64,000 bases of DNA from Microvirga sp052115485 (GTDB lineage: Bacteria; Pseudomonadota; Alphaproteobacteria; Rhizobiales; Beijerinckiaceae). A program made the translations under genes and the position numbers. Of this stretch, positions 26,605 to 35,037 are shown in pieces. Below the pieces are notes generated by a model that was not told the DNA's origin, did no database searches, and worked only from the letters and a program-made list of their open reading frames with translations. Position 1 is the stretch's first letter, and each line of letters starts with the position of its first letter. Where the stretch lies: assembly GCF_052115485.1 (NCBI RefSeq), contig NZ_JBFRGU010000001.1, positions 186,001 to 250,000 on the forward strand, given 5' to 3'.

Positions 26605-27843
26605 ATGGCAATCACCATCAAGCTGACCGCCGCCGAGGCCTATGCAAAGGGCGTCAATTTCAACACATACATGGTCAGCTATTTCGCGGACTTCGCATTC
26701 GAGGGCTGGCCTTACATTCTGGGCGGAAGCAGTACCTACAAGGGCGACCAGCTTGTGCTGCTCGACAATATCGATGGTCGAAACACGAAGGCCATGGTGC
26801 TCGACGGTTCGAATTTCGAATACTATTTCGCGAGCCACATCATGACCGGCACGCTGAAAAGCATCAAGCTCGGAACGCTCGGCGACAGCTACTCGTCTTC
26901 CAAGTCATCGTTCACGCAGGACGCATCGAAGCACATCGTCAACTATGCCGCCCCCCTAGAAATCTCAGGTCTTTCGATTTCAGGCAGTACAGCGGGCGGC
27001 CCGTTCCACGACCTTGTCTCAGGCCTGATGGGCGGTGTCAGCGCTGGAGGGCGAAGCACCAATCCGTCTCTGCTAAAGAGCGCTCTTGCGAGCCAGGCGC
27101 AAAAACTCATCGGCTCATCCGGAGCCGATACCTACACCGGCACGAAGTACAACGACACCATTCGTGGCAATGGCGGCAACGATACGCTGGACGGAGGTGC
27201 CGGGGTAGATACGGCCATCTATTCCAGCACCAAGAGCAACTACAGCATCACGCGATATACGAACGGAACGATCAAGGTCGTCGACAAGCGTTCAGGCTCG
27301 CCGGATGGCTCAGACACGCTGAAGAATATCGAGAAGCTGAAATTCTCGGACGGAACGATTGAAGCGACCTCTCTCCCCGCGATCTCCTCCACCAAGACCA
27401 TCATCGGTACGGCGGCGGGCGATATTCTCAACGGGACGACCGGGGTGGATCTGATCAAGGGCGAGGCCGGCAACGACAAGATTTATGGCGGGCGCGGTGC
27501 CGACAAACTCTACGGCGGAGCCGATGCGGACGCGTTCGTCTTCAAATCGATCAAGGACAGCACCGTCGCCGCCTCCGGGCGTGACACCATCTATGACTTC
27601 TCGCGCAAACAGGGCGACAAGATCGATCTGCGCACCATCGATGCCAACACGATCCTGAAGGGCAACCAAGCCTTCAAGTTCATCGGCACCAAGGATTTTT
27701 CCGAGAAGGCCGGTGAACTCCGCTACGAGAAGGTCAAAGGCGGCGTTTACATCTATGGCGATGTCAACGGCGACGGGCAGGCCGATTTCAGCATCCATCT
27801 GAAGAGTATCGCTTCCCTCGTGAAGGGCGACTTCTACCTCTGA
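26605..27843 (+). CDS. Secreted HasA-like hemophore with RTX tail
   Basis: A 412-residue protein. Residues 1-165 form one HasA-like domain: MAITIKLTAAEAYAKGVNF, the FEYYFASHIMTGTLKSIKLG element with Tyr73/Tyr74 and His78 at the heme-ligand position, and FHDLVSGLMGG, close to the HQVVYGLMSGD helix of classical HasA. RTX nonapeptides follow (about 170-310) and then a C-terminal secretion domain nearly identical to that of the large hemophore, ending DFYL. AAGGAG lies 7 bp before ATG 26605, 21 bp after the receptor stop, so the two form an operon. Likely exported by the same type I system as the three-domain protein. Confidence 0.87.
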   Translation: MAITIKLTAAEAYAKGVNFNTYMVSYFADFAFEGWPYILGGSSTYKGDQLVLLDNIDGRNTKAMVLDGSNFEYYFASHIMTGTLKSIKLGTLGDSYSSSKSSFTQDASKHIVNYAAPLEISGLSISGSTAGGPFHDLVSGLMGGVSAGGRSTNPSLLKSALASQAQKLIGSSGADTYTGTKYNDTIRGNGGNDTLDGGAGVDTAIYSSTKSNYSITRYTNGTIKVVDKRSGSPDGSDTLKNIEKLKFSDGTIEATSLPAISSTKTIIGTAAGDILNGTTGVDLIKGEAGNDKIYGGRGADKLYGGADADAFVFKSIKDSTVAASGRDTIYDFSRKQGDKIDLRTIDANTILKGNQAFKFIGTKDFSEKAGELRYEKVKGGVYIYGDVNGDGQADFSIHLKSIASLVKGDFYL

Positions 27844-27905
27844 GCAAAGCGCGTCTCGCGCAACGCTCTCAGAAACGTCGCGCTAGACGCTCCAGATGAC
27901 AGCCA

Positions 27906-28433
27906 ATGTCCCATTCATCTCGCCAATCTCCACCCTCTCCTCGCAATATCGCACCTGACGAGCCCTTCGCAGAGCTTCGCGCGGAGAACCTCGACACAAA
28001 GCAACTCATCACTCTTCTCGATCAATGGAGCGAGCCCGTTGTCGCCAAGGCTTGGATGCATTTTACGGTCGCGAAGACGTATTTCTCGCTGACCGACAAC
28101 CGCGATGTCAGTCGCGCCGATAAGACACGCATTCTCAAGATGCTCGCGCTCAGCGCAGGCATCAGCACCACACGTCTCCACGCTTTGCTCAACCAGTATT
28201 TCTACGCCCGGTCGATCGAAGGTTTCCTGCCGACGCTGGAGAATGACGGGCGCCGGGTCGAGACGCGTGTCGAGGAGATTATCGCGGAGGAAATCGAGCG
28301 CGCCCAAAGCAACCCGGAGCCACAGACACGCGTCGCGCTGATGGCGCTCATCCGGCAACGCTGCCAGAATGAGGGCTTCGGGCCCCCAGCACGGAACACG
28401 ATATTGATGCGGATCAAGTCCTCGCTGTTGTGA
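27906..28433 (+). CDS. Small HTH protein resembling the N-terminus of Mu/TniA-type transposases
   Basis: A 175-residue protein lacking the DDE catalytic core. Residues about 70-105 (KTRILKMLALSAGISTTRLH) look like an HTH, followed by a Gly-Arg-rich step (LENDGRRVETRVEEIIAE) and a second HTH-like C-terminus (VALMALIRQRCQNEGFGPPA, then RNTILMRI). This order matches the two DNA-binding domains in front of the catalytic core of Mu- or TniA-like transposases, where 'pPs.NTVr.Ri' closes the second. As a stand-alone protein it may be a regulator derived from a transposase, or a truncated element. It lies 62 bp after the second hemophore, same strand. Function inferred weakly. Confidence 0.5.
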   Translation: MSHSSRQSPPSPRNIAPDEPFAELRAENLDTKQLITLLDQWSEPVVAKAWMHFTVAKTYFSLTDNRDVSRADKTRILKMLALSAGISTTRLHALLNQYFYARSIEGFLPTLENDGRRVETRVEEIIAEEIERAQSNPEPQTRVALMALIRQRCQNEGFGPPARNTILMRIKSSLL

Positions 28434-28453
28434 AGTTCCGGGATCATTGACGA

Positions 28454-30202
28454 TCACCTACCTTCCGCTGCCAAGCGATAGACGTCAGCTTTCTCTCCCT
28501 CATCGTCGCGAACCGGCTCGCCGAGCAAGTCGTCTCTGAGAAGCAGGTCCACCTCCTGTTGAATCGCGAGAAATTCGTTCCAATCCGCAGTTTGAATCAG
28601 CGCGAGAACCTGCACTTTCGGAATCTCCTCGTGGCCCTCGCGAAGCCGGACACGAACCGAGGAAGGCTCGACCTTCGGATGGTTGGCAACGGCGGCGGCG
28701 ATCTGCGCGATGGTTCGGCGAATAGAAGCGCTGTCACCCGCCGAGGCAATCTTCAGCACCCGATCATAAGGCATCTTATCGCGCTTCGAGAGATTGATCA
28801 GGTTCAGATTCACGAAGACCGAATTCGGCACGGTGATCAGCGTTCGATCGAGGCCGCGAATGCGGGTGGAACGGACGCCGATGCTCTCGACCTGGCCCTC
28901 GAGAGAACCGAACCGACATATGTCGCCGACGCGTACGGGCCGGTCCGCGTAGAGGATCAGCCCGCCGATGAAGTTTTCGATAGTCGGTTTTGCCGCGAGC
29001 GCAATCGCCAGACCGCCGACACCGAGGCCGGCGAGAATGCCAGCCAGCGGCAGGCCGAGATGCGTTGCGCCGTAGATGAGAATGCCGCAGGCGATGGCAA
29101 TCCCGAACGTGCGGATCGCCGCCCGCGCGAGAGAGGCATCGATGCTCTCCGTACGGACATGCGAGAAACGTTCGACGACGAGCGCCAGTGCATTTGAGAG
29201 CGCGACGATGCCCCAGACAAGGGCGAGAAAGGCAATTCCCTCTGCAATGCCGTCGAACGAATCCTGGATGTGACCGGTGATGTTGAGCTGGTAGTCAACA
29301 ACGTACATCACTGCGAGCGCGGTTAAGGCGAGCGCGGACGGAAAGGCAATGCTGACAAAAAGGATCGCCGCCCGCCTCTCCGGCCGCATGCGACCGATCC
29401 GGCGCCAGGCCCATGCCAGCCAGAGGGCCGCGATCGTGAGGACGAGACCAAATCCGATCCATTGCCAGACGGTCTGGTCTCCGACTTCCCAACGAAGCGG
29501 CTCCGGCAATCCCTCGATGAGGCTGTACCATTTCGGCGGCAGAATTTGACCGGGCGTCTGTTTGTAGAACGCGTAAAAGTCCTCCGAACCGTTGACGTCC
29601 GGCTGGTCCTTGATGGCGCTATAGAATTCCTCCAACCGTTGGAGACTGGCCTTGGAGATCAGATATTCGCCTGCTCGCGGCCCATCCTCGATGCGTAAAA
29701 TCCGGATTTCGGTTTCCGGTACGTTCCAGCCCTTCAATGCCTTCGAACTATCGCTTCCAACAGCCTCAGGACCGGGGATGGTCTCACTCGCAGGCTCGGG
29801 GACCCGATCCAGTATTTCCTTCAGGATGAGCGTCGCTTCGAGAGAACGGTTCTCGCGATTGACGGGCGGAACATCGCTAAGATCGAGGGATCGCGCCGCA
29901 CGGGCGAGCAAGGCTTCGGCCCTCTTGACCTTCTTCTTCACGGCGGGGCTCCAGAAGAACCCGCTTTCGCTGCGATTTTCCTTGTAGGCGTCGAGCAAGA
30001 GCTTGGACGCCTCCCCCACGCTGTTGCGGAAATTCTGGAACGTGGCCCGCGGGCTGGAGGTATCGGCAGGCGTGAGAAACCCAGCCTTTGCGTCCTCAGC
30101 ACTGGCGATTTGCCCAGCGAAGAGCAGAACCAAGAGTGCTATGAGCGAGAGGAATCGGCTGGCTTGCCGCAAAGTTTGTTCCATCGACGGTTTCATCGCC
30201 AT
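28454..30202 (-). CDS. MscS-family mechanosensitive ion channel with extended periplasmic N-terminus
   Basis: A 582-residue protein from ATG 30202 (signal-like SLIALLVLLFAGQIASA). About 240 residues of periplasmic region precede several membrane helices, then the pore-lining TM3 with alternating Gly/Ala (GILAGLGVGGLAIALAAKPT) and the MscS beta domain (YADRPVRVGDICRFGSLEGQ, ESIGVRSTRIRGLDRTLITV, PNSVF). MscS channels relieve turgor on osmotic down-shock. The cytosolic alpha/beta domain is somewhat short. Convergent with the HTH gene, 20 bp between stops. Confidence 0.9.
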   Translation of the reverse strand: MAMKPSMEQTLRQASRFLSLIALLVLLFAGQIASAEDAKAGFLTPADTSSPRATFQNFRNSVGEASKLLLDAYKENRSESGFFWSPAVKKKVKRAEALLARAARSLDLSDVPPVNRENRSLEATLILKEILDRVPEPASETIPGPEAVGSDSSKALKGWNVPETEIRILRIEDGPRAGEYLISKASLQRLEEFYSAIKDQPDVNGSEDFYAFYKQTPGQILPPKWYSLIEGLPEPLRWEVGDQTVWQWIGFGLVLTIAALWLAWAWRRIGRMRPERRAAILFVSIAFPSALALTALAVMYVVDYQLNITGHIQDSFDGIAEGIAFLALVWGIVALSNALALVVERFSHVRTESIDASLARAAIRTFGIAIACGILIYGATHLGLPLAGILAGLGVGGLAIALAAKPTIENFIGGLILYADRPVRVGDICRFGSLEGQVESIGVRSTRIRGLDRTLITVPNSVFVNLNLINLSKRDKMPYDRVLKIASAGDSASIRRTIAQIAAAVANHPKVEPSSVRVRLREGHEEIPKVQVLALIQTADWNEFLAIQQEVDLLLRDDLLGEPVRDDEGEKADVYRLAAEGR

Positions 30203-30421
30203 GAATCGTTGCCTACCCAAGCGATCTATCTAACTGATGATGCAACACACGATCAAGGAAGCCCTATCTCTACCAAAATGAATGTTGCCTTCCGTCGACG
30301 ACTGGACTTTAGCAAAAACTGGAAATTAGTTTCGTTCAACGCTATCGGCGACACGACTTTGGGTTTTGATTGCGAAAGACATCGATAGCTGCAGCGGCAT
30401 GCCCCTGAGGAGATTGATCGA

Positions 30422-31114
30422 ATGACGATGACGTGGCTCGAAGCTCTCGGATGGTTCGGTGCGGTGCTTGCCATCACCGGCAGCGCCATGAAGACAATTA
30501 TCCCGCTACGTTGTGTCGGGATCGTCGCGAATGTCGTTTCACTAACCTATAACTACCACCTCGGCCTCGTCCCAGGCGTAATCGTCAATCTGATCCTGCT
30601 GCCGCTCAACGGCACGCGCCTGTTTCAGATGCTGCGCCTGATCCGCAAGGTGAAGAGCGCTTCCCAAAGCGACCTGTCGATGGACTGGCTCAAGCCCTTC
30701 ATGACAAAACGCGGCGTGAAAGCGGGCGAAACGCTGTTTCACAAGGACGACGAAGCGGATTGCATGTTCTACACTCTGAGCGGACGTTTCAGGCTCCGTC
30801 AGCTTGGAATAGATCTTCCGCCAGGGCGCGTCGTCGGCGAGATGGGCTTCCTCTCACCGGACAACAAACGCACTCAGACTCTGGAATGTGTCGAGAGCGG
30901 AGAGGTCTTGAGCATCACCTACGATCAGGTTCGGCAACTCTATTTCCAGAACCCGGAATTTGGCTTCTATTTCCTGCGCCTGACGACGGAACGCATGTTT
31001 GCCAACATGGAGAGGCTGGAGGCTGAACTATCGCAATTGCGCGCCAGTTCGGAAGAAACACGCATCACGCAAATGCCCGCCTCCGCGAAAGATAGCATGG
31101 TAAGCGCAGTTTAG
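30422..31114 (+). CDS. Membrane protein with cyclic-nucleotide-binding domain
   Basis: A 230-residue protein. Two or three membrane helices occupy residues 5-70 (WLEALGWFGAVLAITGSA, GLVPGVIVNLILLPLNG). A cyclic nucleotide-binding fold covers about 90-185 (GETLFHKDDEADCMFYTLSG, PGRVVGEMGFLSPDNKRTQT), and a short coiled-coil-like helix ends the protein. The phosphate-binding cassette has GEMGFLSPDNKRTQT in place of the canonical GE.A.....RsAtv, so ligand binding is uncertain. There is no DNA-binding domain. Its stop codon lies inside the Irr-box candidate of the next gene. Confidence 0.75.
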   Translation: MTMTWLEALGWFGAVLAITGSAMKTIIPLRCVGIVANVVSLTYNYHLGLVPGVIVNLILLPLNGTRLFQMLRLIRKVKSASQSDLSMDWLKPFMTKRGVKAGETLFHKDDEADCMFYTLSGRFRLRQLGIDLPPGRVVGEMGFLSPDNKRTQTLECVESGEVLSITYDQVRQLYFQNPEFGFYFLRLTTERMFANMERLEAELSQLRASSEETRITQMPASAKDSMVSAV

Positions 31115-31126
31115 AATTCATCTAAA
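31110..31126. promoter_or_regulatory. Candidate Irr (ICE) iron control box upstream of iron ABC genes
   Basis: TTTAGAATTCATCTAAA matches TTTAGAA-N3-TTCTAAA with a single mismatch (A for T at the first base of the right arm). It lies 110 bp before the iron-binding protein start and overlaps the stop of the preceding gene. Position and match support control of the iron ABC genes by Irr. Confidence 0.6.
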
Positions 31127-31235
31127 TAATTGAATTGATTGCGGTTTTTCTTGACCACTTTCCTGCCTCGTGGTTTGTGCCATCTCGCTGGACGGCCTTG
31201 AACCGTCGCGGCTTAAAGTCAGATCAGGAGGCAAG

Positions 31236-32273
31236 ATGTCGGTTCGTGCATTCGTCAATCGCTTGGTTCTAGGAGCTCTTGGGTCGACAGCTCTTATTGC
31301 GGCGAGCGTGCCGGCTTCGGCACAAGGCGTCGTGAACGTCTATACGAACCGTGAGCCGGGTTTGTATTCATCGACCCTCGACGAGTTCACCAAGGCGACC
31401 GGTATCAAAGTCAATGCCATCTTCTCCGAGCAGGGTCTTTCCGAGCGCATCAAGGCCGAGGGCGAGAACAGCCCGGCCGACGTGCTGATTACGGTCGATA
31501 TCGGCCGGCTGCAGGAAGCGCTCGATCTCGGCATCACGCAGCCCCTGAAATCCCAGGCGCTTGAAGCCGCCATTCCGGCACAATTGAGGGATCCTGAAGG
31601 CCGCTGGTTCGCGCTCTCCATGCGCGCCCGCTCGGTCTACGCCTCGAAGGACCGGGTGAAGGACACAGCGATCACCTATGAAGATCTCGCTGACCCGAAG
31701 TGGAAGGGCAAGCTCTGCACCCGCTCCTTCCAGCACCAGTACAATATCGCCCTCACCGCCGCGATGATCCTCAAGCACGGGGAAGCGAAGACGGAAGAGT
31801 GGTTGAAGGGTATCAAGGCCAATCTCGCCAAGAAGCCTTCCGGCGGCGACCGTGACGTGGCGAAGGACATCATGGCCGGCGTCTGTGATATCGGCCTCGG
31901 CAACACCTATTACGTCGGCCTCATGACCAATGGCACGAACCTGGACCAGAAGAAGTGGGCCGAGGCGATACACGTCATTCTGCCGACTTTCCAGAACGGC
32001 GGCACACACGTCAACGTCTCCGGCGCCGCGCTCATGAAGCATGCGCCGAACAAGGCGAACGCCGTGAAGCTCATGGAGTACATGACCTCTCCCGAAGCCC
32101 AGCACGTCTTCGCCGATGTGAACTACGAGTATCCGGTTCGGGCCGGCGTTGCGATCAATCCGCTCATCAAGTCCTTCGGCGATCTGAAGGCTGATCCGAT
32201 GACGATCTCGGCCATCGGCAAGGCCCGCGCCAAGGCGAGCGAGCTGGTCGATAAGGTTGGCGTGGATCGCTAA
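31236..32273 (+). CDS. Ferric iron ABC transporter substrate-binding protein (FbpA/FutA family)
   Basis: A 345-residue periplasmic protein. The signal peptide ends SVPASA-QGVV, followed by the family opening VVNVYTNREPGLYSSTLDEF. The iron-coordinating double tyrosine is in GLGNTYYVGLM near residue 224, and the mid-protein element LCTRSFQHQYNIAL is typical of FutA-like proteins. It binds Fe3+ in the periplasm and delivers it to an inner-membrane permease, encoded next. AGGAGG precedes ATG 31236. Confidence 0.92.
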   Translation: MSVRAFVNRLVLGALGSTALIAASVPASAQGVVNVYTNREPGLYSSTLDEFTKATGIKVNAIFSEQGLSERIKAEGENSPADVLITVDIGRLQEALDLGITQPLKSQALEAAIPAQLRDPEGRWFALSMRARSVYASKDRVKDTAITYEDLADPKWKGKLCTRSFQHQYNIALTAAMILKHGEAKTEEWLKGIKANLAKKPSGGDRDVAKDIMAGVCDIGLGNTYYVGLMTNGTNLDQKKWAEAIHVILPTFQNGGTHVNVSGAALMKHAPNKANAVKLMEYMTSPEAQHVFADVNYEYPVRAGVAINPLIKSFGDLKADPMTISAIGKARAKASELVDKVGVDR

Positions 32274-32279
32274 GAGATT

Positions 32280-32490
32280 GTTTTGAAATGATGCGCTTTT
32301 CTCTCCTTTCGTCATTCGGGGGCCGTGTCAGCGGAGCCCGGAACCCCGAACCGCAACCATTTCAGAACGGCCAGCAACGCGTGGGGCTTTCATCTCATCC
32401 GGAGGTGCCAGCGGTTATGGGTTTCCGGGCTCGCCTGCGGCACCCCGGAATGACGGTGGAAAGGCGCTAAACTATTTCCAAACGGGCTCT
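32280..32490. repeat. Dispersed palindromic repeat, long copy
   Basis: It begins just after the iron-binding protein stop with GTTTTGAAATGATGCGC and ends TTTCCAAACGGGCTCT; the ends GTTTTGAAA and TTTCCAAAC are inverted repeats. The interior carries CGTCATTCGGG and its partner CCCCGGAATGACG, again inverted. A shorter relative lies at 54212-54319. Confidence 0.75.
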
Positions 32491-32546
32491 AACCCGCAAC
32501 TGAGGCAGGATCGGACATTGGTGCAACGGATGAAACGCCCCTTCCA

Positions 32547-34274
32547 ATGAGCACACTGGCCCTGCCATCACGCTTGTCCATCACGGCCATTCGGCGTGCC
32601 TGCAACGGCGCGCCGCTCTGGTCTCTGGCTGTCGTTTTTCTTGTGGCTTGCATCGTGCTGGCTCCTCTCGCCTCGCTGGTGAGCATCGCCATGAGGGGCG
32701 ACCCCGCCCAACTGCCTGGGCTTGTGTCGGACGTATTGCCGTCGGCGCTTTTCGACACGAGCCTGCTTCTCGCGGGCGTTGCCATTCTTGCCGGTTCCAT
32801 CGGCATCGGGACTGCATGGCTCGTCACCGCGCATCGCTTCCCGGGCCGCGATGCGTTGGCATGGCTTTTGCCGTTGCCGCTCGCCGTGCCGACCTACATT
32901 ACGGCTTATATCTACGTCGAAATCTTCGACGCTGCAGGCCCCTTACAGATGGGCCTGCGCGGCCTCATGGGATGGAAGTCACGCGCCGACTACTGGTTTC
33001 CCGAAATCCGGTCGCTCTACGGCTGCATTCTCGTCATGTCCTTTGTTCTCTACCCTTACGTCTACATCGCCGCGCGGACGATGTTTCTGACGCAAGGAGC
33101 GAACATGATCGAAGTGGCGCGCACGCTTGGCGCAGGCCGTTTCCGACTTTTCAGCGTCATCGCCGTTCCCCTCGCCCGCCCCGCGCTCGCGGTCGGCCTC
33201 TCGCTTGCGCTTCTTGAGGCGCTGAACGATATCGGTGCTGCGGAATATCTTGGCGTGCGCACGCTCACCGTTTCCGTTTTCACGACCTGGCTCAACCGCA
33301 ACAATCTTGCCGGCGCAGCGCAAATCGCCTGCGTCATGCTCGCCATCGTGATCCTGCTGATCATGCTCGAACGGCGCGGACGACGGGACAGGCGCTACTC
33401 GCTCTCGACACGCAGACCGCGCGTCACGCAGCCGGTGAATCTTCCCCCAGCCGGTCGCTGGGCCGCGACACTATTCTGCACCGTCCCCGTCATCATGGGC
33501 TTTGCACTACCCTTGGGCTTCTTGCTCCGAGAGGTTTCGCGCCGCGATCTGTCGAGCCAGATCGATTCCGCTTTTCTCGACCACCTTCTGACGACCCTGG
33601 GACTCTCCGTCACCGCAACAGTAACGGCAATCGTCCTTGGTATTGTGGTGGTCACAGCCTCGCGCCTCGCCAGAACACGCTTCACCAGAACGGCGCAAGG
33701 CATCACCGGCGTCGGCTACGCGGTGCCGGGCACCGTTCTCGCGCTTGGTCTGCTCACCCCACTCGTGACCGTCGACAATTGGATCGGGTCCTTCTGGCGG
33801 TTCCTCACCGGTGAGCATCTCGGGCTGATTCTTCTCGGCTCCGTCGCAGGCATCGTGATCGCTTACACGATCCGCTTCCTGCCGATTGCCACCGGCTCCC
33901 TGTCGGCCGGCCTCGAGCGTATATCGTCGAACCTCGAAGATGCCGGGCGCATTCTCGGCGCACGGCCGCGAGAATTGGTGCTGCACGTGCAATTACCGCT
34001 CTTGCGTCCGGCGTTGGCGAGCGCGGCGCTCCTCGTGTTCGTGGATTGTATCAAGGAACTGTCGGCGACCCTGCTGCTACGCCCCCTCAACACGGAGACG
34101 CTGGCGACGCTGGTCTATGGCAATGCATCGCGCGGGGCTTTCGAGGACGGCTCCTTTGCCGCTCTCGTGATCGTTCTCGTCGGGCTTTTGCCTGTCATCC
34201 AGCTCGTGCGGAGCGCCGAGGCGCGACGGTTAGCGAAGGCGTCATCGTCAAGCGTTCATTCTGCGTCGGGCTGA
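32547..34274 (+). CDS. Ferric iron ABC transporter permease (FbpB/FutB family)
   Basis: A 575-residue permease made of two fused membrane modules, as is usual for iron permeases of this family. Each half has the cytoplasmic EAA loop that docks the ATPase: VARTLGAGRFRLFSVIAVPL near residue 190 and EDAGRILGARPRELVLHVQL near 465. About twelve hydrophobic helices are seen. It would move iron delivered by the upstream binding protein. No ATPase gene follows; the operon ends at a strong hairpin, so the ATPase must be encoded elsewhere or shared. Confidence 0.92.
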   Translation: MSTLALPSRLSITAIRRACNGAPLWSLAVVFLVACIVLAPLASLVSIAMRGDPAQLPGLVSDVLPSALFDTSLLLAGVAILAGSIGIGTAWLVTAHRFPGRDALAWLLPLPLAVPTYITAYIYVEIFDAAGPLQMGLRGLMGWKSRADYWFPEIRSLYGCILVMSFVLYPYVYIAARTMFLTQGANMIEVARTLGAGRFRLFSVIAVPLARPALAVGLSLALLEALNDIGAAEYLGVRTLTVSVFTTWLNRNNLAGAAQIACVMLAIVILLIMLERRGRRDRRYSLSTRRPRVTQPVNLPPAGRWAATLFCTVPVIMGFALPLGFLLREVSRRDLSSQIDSAFLDHLLTTLGLSVTATVTAIVLGIVVVTASRLARTRFTRTAQGITGVGYAVPGTVLALGLLTPLVTVDNWIGSFWRFLTGEHLGLILLGSVAGIVIAYTIRFLPIATGSLSAGLERISSNLEDAGRILGARPRELVLHVQLPLLRPALASAALLVFVDCIKELSATLLLRPLNTETLATLVYGNASRGAFEDGSFAALVIVLVGLLPVIQLVRSAEARRLAKASSSSVHSASG

Positions 34275-34303
34275 GAAGAGCCGCAGACTGTCTTCCATAA
34301 GAA

Positions 34304-34340
34304 CTCAAGGGCCTTCGCATTCCTGCGAACGGCCCTTGAG
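34304..34340. terminator. Bidirectional terminator between convergent genes
   Basis: CTCAAGGGCC pairs with GGCCCTTGAG, and inside it TTCGC pairs with GCGAA across a short loop. It lies between the iron permease (plus) and the CoA-transferase (minus) stop codons. T-rich tails are weak on both sides. Confidence 0.65.
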
Positions 34341-34360
34341 AGAGACATCCAATCGCCTCG

Positions 34361-35023
34361 TCAGGCCGCGTTGGCTTTGGACGAGAGCGCGACTTTGAAT
34401 TCGGCTTCCGTCTTGGCCTTGATCTCGTCGAGCGTAATGCCGTCGGCAAGCTCAATCAGGGTCATGCCGCCGTGGCCTTTCTTGTCGATGGTGAAGACGC
34501 CGAGATCGGTGATCACCATGTCGACGACGGCGGCACCCGTCAAAGGCAGGTTGCATTTCTTGAGCAGCTTCGGCTCGTCCTTCGCCGTGTGCTCCATGAC
34601 GACAACGACGCGCTTGACGCCCGCCACCAGGTCCATGGCGCCGCCCATGCCCTTCACCATCTTGCCGGGGATCATCCAGTTGGCGAGATCGCCGTTCTGG
34701 TCCACCTGCATGGCGCCGAGGATCGACAGGTCGATATGACCGCCACGGATCATCGCGAAGGAATCGGCGGACGAGAAATAGCTCGTCGTCGGAAGCTGCG
34801 TGATGGTCTGCTTGCCGGCATTGATCAGGTCGGCATCTTCTTCGCCTTCATACGGGAACGGGCCCATGCCGAGCATGCCGTTTTCCGATTGCAGCTGCAC
34901 ATTCATGCCCGCCGGAATGAAGTTCGAGACCAGCGTCGGAATGCCGATACCGAGATTGACGTAGAAGCCGTCGCGCAATTCCTTGGCGGCACGCGCAGCC
35001 ATCTGTTCACGGGTCCAAGCCAT
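34361..35023 (-). CDS. scoB: 3-oxoacid CoA-transferase, subunit B
   Basis: A 220-residue beta subunit. The catalytic glutamate lies in QLQSENGMLGMGPFP near residue 51, matching the SENG signature of class I CoA-transferases, and GAMQVDQNGDLANWMIPG follows. With subunit A it swaps CoA between succinyl-CoA and acetoacetate (or 3-oxoadipate), activating 3-keto acids. ATG 35023 begins MAWTREQMAARAAKEL and has GGAGGAG nearby. It follows subunit A by 14 bp. Confidence 0.93.
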   Translation of the reverse strand: MAWTREQMAARAAKELRDGFYVNLGIGIPTLVSNFIPAGMNVQLQSENGMLGMGPFPYEGEEDADLINAGKQTITQLPTTSYFSSADSFAMIRGGHIDLSILGAMQVDQNGDLANWMIPGKMVKGMGGAMDLVAGVKRVVVVMEHTAKDEPKLLKKCNLPLTGAAVVDMVITDLGVFTIDKKGHGGMTLIELADGITLDEIKAKTEAEFKVALSSKANAA

Positions 35024-35037
35024 TGTCCTCTCCTCCC

